NCBI GenBank assembly: GCA_016704275.1
Contig: JADJAK010000002.1
Coordinates: 496,001 to 560,000, forward strand
Source: Gemmatimonadota bacterium
Lineage (GTDB): Bacteria > Gemmatimonadota > Gemmatimonadetes > Gemmatimonadales > GWC2-71-9
Reading direction: 5' to 3'
Length of the DNA stretch: 64,000 bases
In this document: piece after piece, positions 44,767 through 52,326 of the stretch
How positions within the stretch are numbered: position 1 is the first letter of the stretch
Layout: each line of letters opens with the position of its first letter
Made by a program: the position numbers and the translations under genes
The notes under the pieces: generated by a model
Told to the model about the DNA's origin: nothing
Database searches by the model: none
The model's input: the letters and a program-made list of their open reading frames with translations, nothing else

Positions 44767-45675
44767 ATGACCATTCGCCCCTCCGCCGCCGCGCTCCTCC
44801 TCTTCGTCCTGCCGGCATCCCTCCCGGCCCAGCTTCCCGCTCCGGAAGCTCTGGTCAAAGGGCTGATCACAGCCGACCGCTCCTTCTCCGACATCGGCAA
44901 ACTCCGCGGCTGTGGCGCCGTACTCACCGAGATGTTCGCCCCCGACGTGACCATTCCGGCCGGTCCCCGCGGCCTGCTCCAGGGGCGCGACAGCGTCCTG
45001 GCCGTCTACGCCGCATCGCCCGGCTTCGCCACGGCGAAGTGCAGCTGGACCCCGATCCGCGGCGGGATCGCCGCCGACGGGTCGCAGGGCTTCACCTTCG
45101 GCGCGATGACGCAGGCCAATGCCGACGGCACCGCCGTACCGTTCCGCTATCTGGCCTACTGGGTCAAGGGGGGGGCGGGCTGGCAGGTCGCCGTGTACAA
45201 GCGGTTGCGGGCCCCCGTGCCGGTGATGCCCACCACGATGCGGATGGCCGCAATTCCCCCCGCCTACATCGCCCCGCGCAGCGACGCCGCCACGCAGCGC
45301 ACCATCGAGGAGTCGCTCGCCGAGGCCGAGCGGACCTTCTCGCGCGAGGCGCAGACGATCGGCCTCGGCCCCGCCTTCGCCAAGCATGGCAGCGCCGATG
45401 CGATGAACCTCGGCTCGCAGGCCGACAGCAACTTCACCTTTGGCGCCGAAGCGATTGGTCGGAAGATCGGCGACGGTGACACCACGAAGACGTCGCCCGT
45501 AACGTGGGGGCCCGACCGCGTGATCGCCGCGTCGAGCGGCGACCTGGGCGTGACGATCGGGATGATCTACCCCAAGGAGCCCGCCGCCGATGGCAGCAAG
45601 GCGAAGGGCTTCCCGTTCTTCACCGTGTGGCGGCGTGCGGGGCCGGGGCAGCCGTGGCGGTATGTGGCGGAGTGA
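44767..45675 (+). CDS. Exported protein with two NTF2/DUF4440-like domains
   Basis: 302 residues with a signal peptide ending ASLPAQ. Residues 25-150 and 170-302 are two copies of an NTF2-like fold, each beginning with a helix ending in a hydrophobic-polar pattern (LITADRSFSDIGK; EAERTFSREAQTIG), then GFTFGAMTQANADG and FTFGAEAIGRKIGDG. Tandem repeats of this fold are found in small ligand-binding or isomerase-like proteins. No catalytic residues can be picked. It is transcribed away from the GWxTD gene. Confidence 0.72.
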   Translation: MTIRPSAAALLLFVLPASLPAQLPAPEALVKGLITADRSFSDIGKLRGCGAVLTEMFAPDVTIPAGPRGLLQGRDSVLAVYAASPGFATAKCSWTPIRGGIAADGSQGFTFGAMTQANADGTAVPFRYLAYWVKGGAGWQVAVYKRLRAPVPVMPTTMRMAAIPPAYIAPRSDAATQRTIEESLAEAERTFSREAQTIGLGPAFAKHGSADAMNLGSQADSNFTFGAEAIGRKIGDGDTTKTSPVTWGPDRVIAASSGDLGVTIGMIYPKEPAADGSKAKGFPFFTVWRRAGPGQPWRYVAE

Positions 45676-45716
45676 GGGGCGCGCCTAGGCGTCGGAACGC
45701 GCTGTGTGGGGCCGAC

Positions 45717-45964
45717 CTACCAGGCTTCCCGGCCTGAGGGTGGCCCCGACTCCCACTCCGGTGGATTAGAGCCGCGGGCAGCCGACGCACCAAGGTGCGG
45801 AGGTGGTGTCCGCCGCGACGGCGCTGGAATGGCGTGATCACGAGAGCCCCATGCTTCACGACCAGCTCCACCTCACTGCCGACCCTGAGCCCGGCCTCGG
45901 CCAAGAGCGCCTTGGGGAGCGGGAGCCCCTGGGAGTTGCCCCACTTCTGCACCCTGGAAATCAT
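45717..45964 (-). pseudogene. mazE: MazE/AbrB-type antitoxin with a C-terminal frameshift
   Basis: The start ATG 45964 has GGGAGG seven bases upstream. MISRVQKWGNSQGLPLPKAL and LLAEAGLRVGSEVELVVKHG form the SpoVT/AbrB DNA-binding fold of MazE. After LRTLVRRLPAAL the original phase is lost: a different frame encodes PPEWESGPPSGREAW then TAG at 45717, exactly the toxin-binding tail expected of MazE. One base appears to be missing near 45768. No MazF toxin gene is next to it; a convergent gene follows. Confidence 0.7.
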
Positions 45965-46010
45965 TGAGTGCCCTCCCAGAACGTTGAGCGACCTAGCGAC
46001 GGCAAGCTGG

Positions 46011-46226
46011 TCAGGCCGCGATTTCGACCATGACGGCGTAAGAGTGCGGCACCGGGGTCTCGAGCCCCTCCTCGTGCAGCCCCTCGATATGGAAGGCGAT
46101 CGCCTCACGCATCGCCGCTTCGACCGCCTCGCGCGTTGCGCCAGTGGCAATGCAACCCGGGACGTCGGGCGCATAGGCCGAATAGCCAGTCGGCGTTTCC
46201 TCAATCACAATCAAGAGCCGCGTCAT
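46011..46226 (-). CDS. hicB: HicB-family antitoxin
   Basis: 71 residues with the HicB partial RNase-H fold: LLIVIEETPTGYSAYAPDVPGC, then IATGATREAVEAAMREAIAF and a C-terminal HIEGLHEEGLETPVPHS. It lacks a DNA-binding extension, as in the short HicB form. ATG overlaps the hicA stop (ATGA). It should neutralise the mRNA interferase HicA and is the second gene of the pair. Confidence 0.93.
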   Translation of the reverse strand: MTRLLIVIEETPTGYSAYAPDVPGCIATGATREAVEAAMREAIAFHIEGLHEEGLETPVPHSYAVMVEIAA

Positions 46227-46408
46227 TTCAATCCCGCCTGCTTGAGTACGCTGTTCAAGGTACCGGGGGCAACGTCATCGTTGGGGTGACCCGCGACCGT
46301 CACCAGCCCTGGCTTTGTCGGATGCCTGAATTGTCGGTGACTGCCACGGATTCTGGCAAGCCGCCAACCGTCTTGGGCGAGGATTCTCAAGAGGATTCGG
46401 ACCTTCAT
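46223..46408 (-). CDS. hicA: HicA-family mRNA interferase toxin
   Basis: 61 residues with the double-stranded RNA-binding-like HicA fold: VRILLRILAQDGWRLARIRGS, then HRQFRHPTKPGLVTVAG with the catalytic His, and the conserved end NDDVAPGTLNSVLKQAGLK. Start ATG 46408 is chosen because it matches the family N-terminus; the frame extends a little upstream. It lies next to a decaying mazE gene, making a small toxin-antitoxin cluster. Confidence 0.93.
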   Translation of the reverse strand: MKVRILLRILAQDGWRLARIRGSHRQFRHPTKPGLVTVAGHPNDDVAPGTLNSVLKQAGLK

Positions 46409-46513
46409 GCCGACCGCCAACGAGGAGGTGCAAATCCCCCAACCTCCCGCAGTCACCGATCCCCCCGGGGACCCTCCTACCGCCGCTCGGTCCCCGATCC
46501 CGCCCCGCTCGAT

Positions 46514-46542
46514 TTGACGATCCGTTGATTCGGTGGGACTAT
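46514..46542 (+). promoter_or_regulatory. Possible promoter of the BTAD regulator gene
   Basis: TTGACG (46514-46519), a 17-base spacer and GACTAT (46537-46542), about 37 bases before the ATG at 46580. The -10 box is weak. Confidence 0.3.
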
Positions 46543-46579
46543 CATCGGAGCGTCCCCCTCACACGGAGTGCCCCGCCGG

Positions 46580-49363
46580 ATGGCCCCGTTCCGACTCAGC
46601 TGCCTTGGTCCCCCGGTCCTCTACGGCCCGGATGGCGACCCGATCCGGTTCCGGACCCGGAAGCACTTCGCCCTGCTGCTCTACCTCGCGGTCGAGCCGG
46701 GCATCCCCCACCGCCGGGACCGGCTCGCCACCCTGCTCTGGTCCGCCGCCGACGTCGACGAGGCCCGGCACTCCCTGGCCACCGCGCTCTCCATGATCCG
46801 CGGCCGGCTCGGCGCCGAGCTCCTCGACACCGATCGGGACACGGTGCGGCTGATGCCGGGGCGGATCGTGACCGACCTGCAGGGGCTCGACCTGGCCGAC
46901 CCCGACGAACTCGACGAAGGGCCACTCGGTCCCTTCCTCGAGGAGTTCGACATCCCCGACGCCGTCGACTATCAGCAGTGGAAGGACGGCCAGCACGCGC
47001 GGCTGCTTCCCTCGATTCACTCGGCGATGGCCTCGCGCATCGAACAGAGTCGTCGCCGCGGGGACTCGCGGCGCATGGAAGCGCTCGGCCATCGGCTGCA
47101 GCGCATCGACGAGCTCTCCGAGGAGGCGGCGCGAGCCGTGCTCGAGGCTCGCGCCATGGCGGGCGATCGCATCGGCGCGCTGCGCTCCTTTGATCGGTGG
47201 CGCGCGCGGCTCGCCGACGAGCTTGGTGCGCACCCCTCGGCACAACTGGAGCGGATGGCCGAGCGGCTGCGGCGCGGCGGGTGGCAGCGGCCCACGATCG
47301 CGCTGCTCGCCCCGGTGCCGACGGAGCAGTGGAAGGAGCGCTCCTTCATCGGCCGCGGCGCCGAGTTCCGGACCTGTTACGATCGCTGGGAGCGGGTGCA
47401 GCGCGGCGAGGTGCAGCACCTGCTGGTCCGCGGCGAGAGCGGCATCGGCAAGACCACGCTGGTGGAGCGCCTGACGACGTCGATGGCGCTGGAGGGGGCG
47501 AGTGTCGCGCGGGTGCAGTGCTACGAGCTCGAGCGCGAGTTGCCGTTCGGTGTCACCGGGTCGCTCGTCAATCACCTGCTCGACCTTCCCGGCGCGAGTG
47601 CTACGCCACCGGAGCAGTTGGCGGAGCTCGGGCGGCTCACCGCCAAGGTCCGCCAGCGCTATCCCTCCTTGCCCGCACCGATCGAGACCAGCGGCGAGAG
47701 TGCGCGGATCCTCTACACCGAGGCGGTGATGGCGCTGGTGGGGGCCGTGGCCGAGGATCATCCGGTGGTGCTGGTGATCGACGACATCCATCTCGCCGAC
47801 GCCACGTCGCTCACGGTGCTGCACTTGATGTTGCGGCGCCTGGAGGCGTTGCCGTTGATGGTGATGCTGACGGCGTCGAGTGCTCCTGAGGCGGAGACGC
47901 CGAGCACGCGGCGCTTCTTCGACAACGCGGCGTCGCTCTCGCTGTTGCCGTTGGCGTTGGGGCCGCTGTCCGACGGGGAGTCGGCGGAGTTGGTGGAATT
48001 GCTCCTGTCCGATGGCGGCGACCCGGGGCCGGCCATTCGGCGTGCCGTGCTGGCGGGTGGCCGCGGCAACCCGATGGTGCTGGAACTGCTCGTGGGCGAC
48101 TGGCGGCGGCGTGGCGACGGCTGCCTCGCGTTGTCGGTGAGTGCGATGACGCCGCGGGCGGAGCGCCCGCCGAAGGAGACCTTCCAGCGGCTGGTCGAGG
48201 GGACGCTCGCTGCGCTCAACGGCGAGGAGCGGTCGGTGGTCGAGCTCGCGGCGATCCTCGGGCAGCGGCTCAACGACCTCACCATGTACACGATGGTCGA
48301 CCTGCCGGTGGCGCGCACGATGCGGGCGATGACGGCGCTCACCGCGTATCGGATCCTCCGCGATGCCGGCAGTCACCTGGAGTTCGCGAACGAATTCATC
48401 CGGGGCCAGTGTTACGTCGGGACGGCGGCGCCGCTCCGGCGGATGCTGCACGGCCTCGTGGCCGAGCGGCTGTTGCTGGCCGATGGCGGCGACGAGGCGA
48501 TCCCGGGGCTGGAGATCGCCTGGCACCTGGTGCGCGCCGACCGGCTCCATGATGCCATCCCCTTCCTGCTGGCGGGTGGCAAGGAATCGATCCGTCGCGG
48601 GGCGCCGCACGAGGCCGACCTGGCGCTCTCGACGGGCCTGCCGGCGCTCACCGGGCAGCCGCGCCGGACCGCCATCCTGCTTCTCGCCGAGGCGCAGCAG
48701 GAGCTGGGGCGGTGGGCGGACTCGCTGCGCCTGCTCGATGAGGCGCGGGAGGCGTTCTCGGAATCGGAGGAGTGCTGTCGGGAGGTGTTGCGGATTATCG
48801 CACGGCGGTGGTCGGGGCACCTTGAGGACGCCGAGCTAACGGAAGCCGGTGAAACACTTTGTCACATCGCATCGACGACTACCGACGTTGACGTCCTGGC
48901 CAAAGCGCTGTGCGCTTCCACTCTCCTGACTGCGACCAGAGGTGCCTGCCATTTCAGAGTCCGGTCGGGGCCTCTCGGCTGTGACGCGCAATTCACACTC
49001 GATGAGTACCAGCGCATCCAACTCCTTCTCGCGCGGGCCTGGTGCGAGGATCAAGTGCGAAATGACGTCCTCGCCTGCCAACGCTTATGGACGAGGCGTT
49101 GCACTAATTCGGCAACACCGAAACCGCAAGCTCCATCGCGCGTGACGGTGTTCGTCAGGGGCGGAACGCTTCGCCAAGGTGGAATGTACTCATCCGCGGC
49201 CCAACCGATTCTCGGGGAGGCGAGAATGGCGCGGCAGATCGACAACCGGGTCCACCTCTCGGCTGCCGCCGCGGGATTGGCGATCGCGCAGGGCAGGCTC
49301 GGGAATGCGCGGGCTTCAACTGGACTGGGCGCACTTGCCCTAGGAATTCCTGCGCGCGGATGA
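46580..49363 (+). CDS. BTAD / AAA-ATPase transcriptional regulator, C-terminus broken
   Basis: About 927 codons. An N-terminal OmpR-like winged helix with FALLLYLAVEPGIPHRRDRL leads into a bacterial transcriptional activator domain (residues about 95-230, helical repeats with LGHRLQRIDELSEEAARAV), then an AAA-type ATPase with Walker A LLVRGESGIGKTTLVERL near residue 290 and Walker B VVLVIDDIHLADATSL. The following helical repeat region is coherent up to about residue 790. After roughly 48950 codon use becomes poor and phases change, and homologous sequence continues in other frames to 49886, so the 3' end is frameshifted. Confidence 0.8.
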   Translation: MAPFRLSCLGPPVLYGPDGDPIRFRTRKHFALLLYLAVEPGIPHRRDRLATLLWSAADVDEARHSLATALSMIRGRLGAELLDTDRDTVRLMPGRIVTDLQGLDLADPDELDEGPLGPFLEEFDIPDAVDYQQWKDGQHARLLPSIHSAMASRIEQSRRRGDSRRMEALGHRLQRIDELSEEAARAVLEARAMAGDRIGALRSFDRWRARLADELGAHPSAQLERMAERLRRGGWQRPTIALLAPVPTEQWKERSFIGRGAEFRTCYDRWERVQRGEVQHLLVRGESGIGKTTLVERLTTSMALEGASVARVQCYELERELPFGVTGSLVNHLLDLPGASATPPEQLAELGRLTAKVRQRYPSLPAPIETSGESARILYTEAVMALVGAVAEDHPVVLVIDDIHLADATSLTVLHLMLRRLEALPLMVMLTASSAPEAETPSTRRFFDNAASLSLLPLALGPLSDGESAELVELLLSDGGDPGPAIRRAVLAGGRGNPMVLELLVGDWRRRGDGCLALSVSAMTPRAERPPKETFQRLVEGTLAALNGEERSVVELAAILGQRLNDLTMYTMVDLPVARTMRAMTALTAYRILRDAGSHLEFANEFIRGQCYVGTAAPLRRMLHGLVAERLLLADGGDEAIPGLEIAWHLVRADRLHDAIPFLLAGGKESIRRGAPHEADLALSTGLPALTGQPRRTAILLLAEAQQELGRWADSLRLLDEAREAFSESEECCREVLRIIARRWSGHLEDAELTEAGETLCHIASTTTDVDVLAKALCASTLLTATRGACHFRVRSGPLGCDAQFTLDEYQRIQLLLARAWCEDQVRNDVLACQRLWTRRCTNSATPKPQAPSRVTVFVRGGTLRQGGMYSSAAQPILGEARMARQIDNRVHLSAAAAGLAIAQGRLGNARASTGLGALALGIPARG

Positions 49364-49886
49364 TTGGGGGCATCATGCGCCTTGAGTGCTGCCTACGACC
49401 AAGGGCTCTCGCGCTGGCTCTCGACGCTCGTTTCACCGAGGCATGTGTTGCGGTCCGCGAACTCGACCACCGGTTCGCCAAGCGCAGGCCGGCTTGGGCG
49501 ACTCAGGCGTGGCACCTAGTTAAAGCTGACATTCTGGCACTGGCCGGCATTCGCGAGGTGCGTTTGCCGCTGCGAGCAATGGTGCGCGTGGGAAGAACGG
49601 GCGCCTGCTACTAAACGATTTTGCCGGGCTCCATGCGAGGTGGCAGAGCCTGCTCGCGAGGCGTGACGGAACCGAGCGGGCCACCCTCGCAGCACTGAGG
49701 GAGCAGGCAAAGGCGATTGGGAACTACCACGCCAAGGATCGCGCGGAGGTGTTGGCAGCGATTGCGATGCTGGAGGATCGGGCGGGCGAGGATGCTGCCG
49801 GGACGTGGACTGAGGTGGAGGCGCAGTTGGAACGCTTGCCCAAGACGGTGACTACGGTCATGCGGAGACTGGGCACCCTCGGGTGA
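49364..49886 (+). pseudogene. Remnant of the C-terminus of the BTAD regulator
   Basis: Helical, TPR-like coding fragments remain in two frames, such as LDHRFAKRRPAWATQAWHLV (frame of 49360) and HARWQSLLARRDGTERATLA followed by VLAAIAMLEDRAGEDA ending at a TGA at 49886. They read as the missing C-terminal repeats of the regulator, interrupted by at least two frameshifts. Confidence 0.5.
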
Positions 49887-49930
49887 CCTAACGCCCCGGA
49901 GCCCTTCGATTCTTCCTCCTGTCGCTCCCC

Positions 49931-51253
49931 TCAGGGAGGTGCCGCGCCGAAGCGGCGCGCCCGAGCGATTACGGATTTTGGGGAAGGCAGGTATTCAGGC
50001 ACCAAAGAAGGATCACAAATCAATCGACGAACGGTGACCGAGTTCACGGTCAGCTCCACCAATTCTGCGTCGAATTGTCCACCGCGACACTTGTTGAGTT
50101 CCGAGACTACCGCTTCGAGCGAGAGCGCGCCACGGTATGGCCGATTCGTCGTCATCGCATCGATGGTGTCTGCGATCGTGATGATCCGCGCGCCGAGCGG
50201 GATGTCCATGCCCGCAATACCATCTGGATAGCCGCGGCCGTCCCAACGCTCGTGGTGATGACGCACACAAGAAACGACGTATCCCTGGAAGCGAGAGAAA
50301 CGAAGAGACAAGCTCGGCACTCCTGGCCGAGTGCTCGATGTGCTCTGGTGGCAAGCCGAGGTCGGTTGCGATTGCCCGAGAAAGCCCACAGACTCGCCGG
50401 GAGTGACCCGAAGTGTAGGGATCTCGGGCTTCGATTGCCTTCACCATCATACTGAGTTGCTCGCGCACGTTTAGCGCGAGTTCATCATATGCTTGATCGA
50501 GTTCTCGGTAGACATCTTCCAAAGTATTCAATTTGCCGTAGACATGGCGCACGGCGATGAATGGCAGGAAGATTGCGAGCAAAACCAACTTTGCCAACTC
50601 CGTTCCCATGGATCAAACCGCACGAAGACATAGGCCACGGCCAGCGCGAGCAAGCTGGCAACAATGTCGTAGCCAAGGACCCAGAGTGTATTTGAACGCC
50701 AGGTCGAAAGAATGTGCTTCTTCGTTGACAGTGCAACTGCGGTATTGACGGTAACCGAGTTCGCGATGAAATAGACGACTGCGGACGCGAGAAACACCGC
50801 GATCTCGCGGAGCGCCTCGTTGAATGGCACGCCAGAGCCAGTAACCACGGGCTCAAAGATCGCCGGGGGATGGTGGCCGCCCAGAAAGAAGTACGTGCCG
50901 AATGCCAGGCCGACACTAAAAATCCGCTCGGAAACATTGAAAACGATCTTCACAGGTGCGACACGGACATACGTCTGGGTGATCCCGGTGATGAAGGCTG
51001 CCGTCACGGCCCCCCACATCGCTCCCAGCGCGACTCCGATGGCAAGGTGCATGATGAAGACGAGGGAACCGGCCATCGAGCCAGACTTCTTAGCAGTCCT
51101 TGAGATCTCAAGCAACACACCAACGAGCCCAAGGCTGAACAGTGCCCAATAGTCCACATCGGGACGCGGCAAATACGACGCAGCAATGAGCACCATTAGT
51201 GCCGTCACCGCGATCGCACCTACATACCGCTGCACTGCTTGGTTTTGGGACAT
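49931..51253 (-). pseudogene. Membrane-anchored HD-GYP protein, frameshifted and internally deleted
   Basis: ATG 51253 starts a seven-helix membrane sensor part (VGAIAVTALMVLIAASYLP, LGLVGVLLEISRTAKKSG, AIGVALGAMWGAVTAAFI, ending near 50590). A second frame carries YDELALNVREQLSMMVKAIE and ARDPYTSGHSRRVCGLSRAI, the start of an HD-GYP domain. A third frame carries RHHHERWDGRGYPDGIAGM and ADTIDAMTTNRPYRGALS, its end. The segment that should hold the HD pair and IGK motif is missing, so about 40 residues are deleted. A c-di-GMP phosphodiesterase that no longer works is the likely reading. Confidence 0.75.
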
Positions 51254-51289
51254 AAAAGGTGTGGGTGGGAAACCCCAGAGTTCAGGGCA

Positions 51290-51364
51290 CTAGATCCAGG
51301 TCACGGTCTCCGCGAGGAAAATACTCGCGATGAAGTCGACGGCCGCAGCCAGCCACTCCAGCAT
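51290..51364 (-). CDS. 24-residue hydrophobic micro-ORF with optimal ribosome-binding site
   Basis: ATG 51364 is preceded by AGGAGGTG with six bases between, the strongest Shine-Dalgarno site in the window. The peptide has 24 residues, opens MLEWLAAAVDFIASIF and ends LAETVTWI; it is hydrophobic and slightly acidic, so could form one short membrane helix. It lies 36 bases before the HD-GYP start on the same strand, and two stem-loops precede it. A leader peptide, a type I toxin-like peptide or a signal are all open; no family is recognised. Confidence 0.5.
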   Translation of the reverse strand: MLEWLAAAVDFIASIFLAETVTWI

Positions 51365-51381
51365 ATGCGTCACCTCCTCTC

Positions 51382-51475
51382 CGGTCAATCAGTTACTTCT
51401 GGAGGTGGCAGACCCCGCTATGGTCCACCAGACGCTTCGCTATTTTTCGACCGCTCGGCTCCGCTTTATGCCGAG
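51382..51475 (-). promoter_or_regulatory. Structured leader upstream of the micro-ORF
   Basis: On the minus strand two stem-loops are visible: CTCGGC...GCCGAG with a ten-base loop near 51470-51445, and GGTGGACC with its partner GGTC-TG-CCACC near 51427-51402. Both fall just before the ribosome-binding site of the micro-ORF. They could regulate its translation; no known riboswitch consensus was matched. Confidence 0.35.
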
Positions 51476-51537
51476 TCCTGAGATTTCCCGACCCGCAGTC
51501 CTCACAAATAAAGGTTTCTGTTCATTCCTACGAACCC

Positions 51538-52293
51538 CTACCGCCCCCGACGCTGCGCGAACCACCGGTTCGTCGCATCGAGGACCGCATACACTGCCGC
51601 GTGCTCGGCACTCTCGATCACTTCGGCGGTCCCCACGAGCAGCTTCGCCTCGCGTCCGCCCACCGTGTGCACGCCCACCATGACATAGGTCCGGCCGAAG
51701 GCGTCCTGGATCTGCGCCCCCTCGAGCGCCAGCGAATACTTGTCCGCCAGCCGCTCCAGCACCGCCACCGCGGCACGCGCCGCCGTCTCGACCTTGTTCC
51801 GCGCGGTGTCCGGCCCTTCCTCGGTCGCCGACTCCAGCCGGCCATCGCAGGAGAGCGTCACCGTCGCCGCCACCTTGCGCTTCCCTGCCGCCGACGCCAT
51901 CACCAGGTCGTCGAACAGCACCATCCGCTTGACCAGCCCGTCGTGCGCCTGCACCATCGCCGCTGCGGGCTGCGCGCCATCGATCGGGCGGACATCGGCC
52001 GTCTGTGCCACCGAGATCTTCCGGTGATCGACCCGCAACCCGAGATGCGCCAGCAGTGCCGACTCGATGTTGCGCACCACCTGCTTCGGCGCCTGCCCGG
52101 CCTGCGCCAGAATGTGGATCTCGCTGACCTCGCCCAGCGGCGTCGTCACGACGCGTGCCGAGAGCACGCCCTCGAGCGACGTCAGGAGATTCTCGGCCCG
52201 CCGCACGCCCCACGGGTCGGTCGCCGGATCGATCGGCGAGCCACCCGGACGGGAAGCCGAAGCGTCGAAGAACTGCGAGGGTGAAGCGGTCAC
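51538..52293 (-). CDS. Protein of unknown function
   Basis: 251 residues from GTG 52293, no signal peptide or membrane helix. The N-terminal region RAENLLTSLEGVLSARVV and VSEIHILAQAGQAPKQVVRN suggests a small alpha/beta domain; two further similar alpha/beta segments follow (VATVTLSCDGRLESATEEG... and YVMVGVHTVGGREAKLLVG). The layout, three short domains of about 70 residues, resembles proteins of unclear function in Gemmatimonadota. It is followed upstream by the diguanylate cyclase gene on the same strand. Confidence 0.6.
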   Translation of the reverse strand: MTASPSQFFDASASRPGGSPIDPATDPWGVRRAENLLTSLEGVLSARVVTTPLGEVSEIHILAQAGQAPKQVVRNIESALLAHLGLRVDHRKISVAQTADVRPIDGAQPAAAMVQAHDGLVKRMVLFDDLVMASAAGKRKVAATVTLSCDGRLESATEEGPDTARNKVETAARAAVAVLERLADKYSLALEGAQIQDAFGRTYVMVGVHTVGGREAKLLVGTAEVIESAEHAAVYAVLDATNRWFAQRRGR

Positions 52294-52326
52294 GGTGATG
52301 CCTCGTGGGTGACGGTCGTGCCAGTC

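Noticed and set aside
44617..45387. N-terminal extension of the GWxTD frame across the divergent promoter
   Set aside because: It would overlap the opposite-strand exported protein; ATG 44616 has a signal peptide and GGAG.
51382..51475. c-di-GMP riboswitch before the micro-ORF and HD-GYP gene
   Set aside because: Some short similarities (AAAGC, TAGCGGGG) exist, but the conserved aptamer order and the GNRA-receptor pair are missing.
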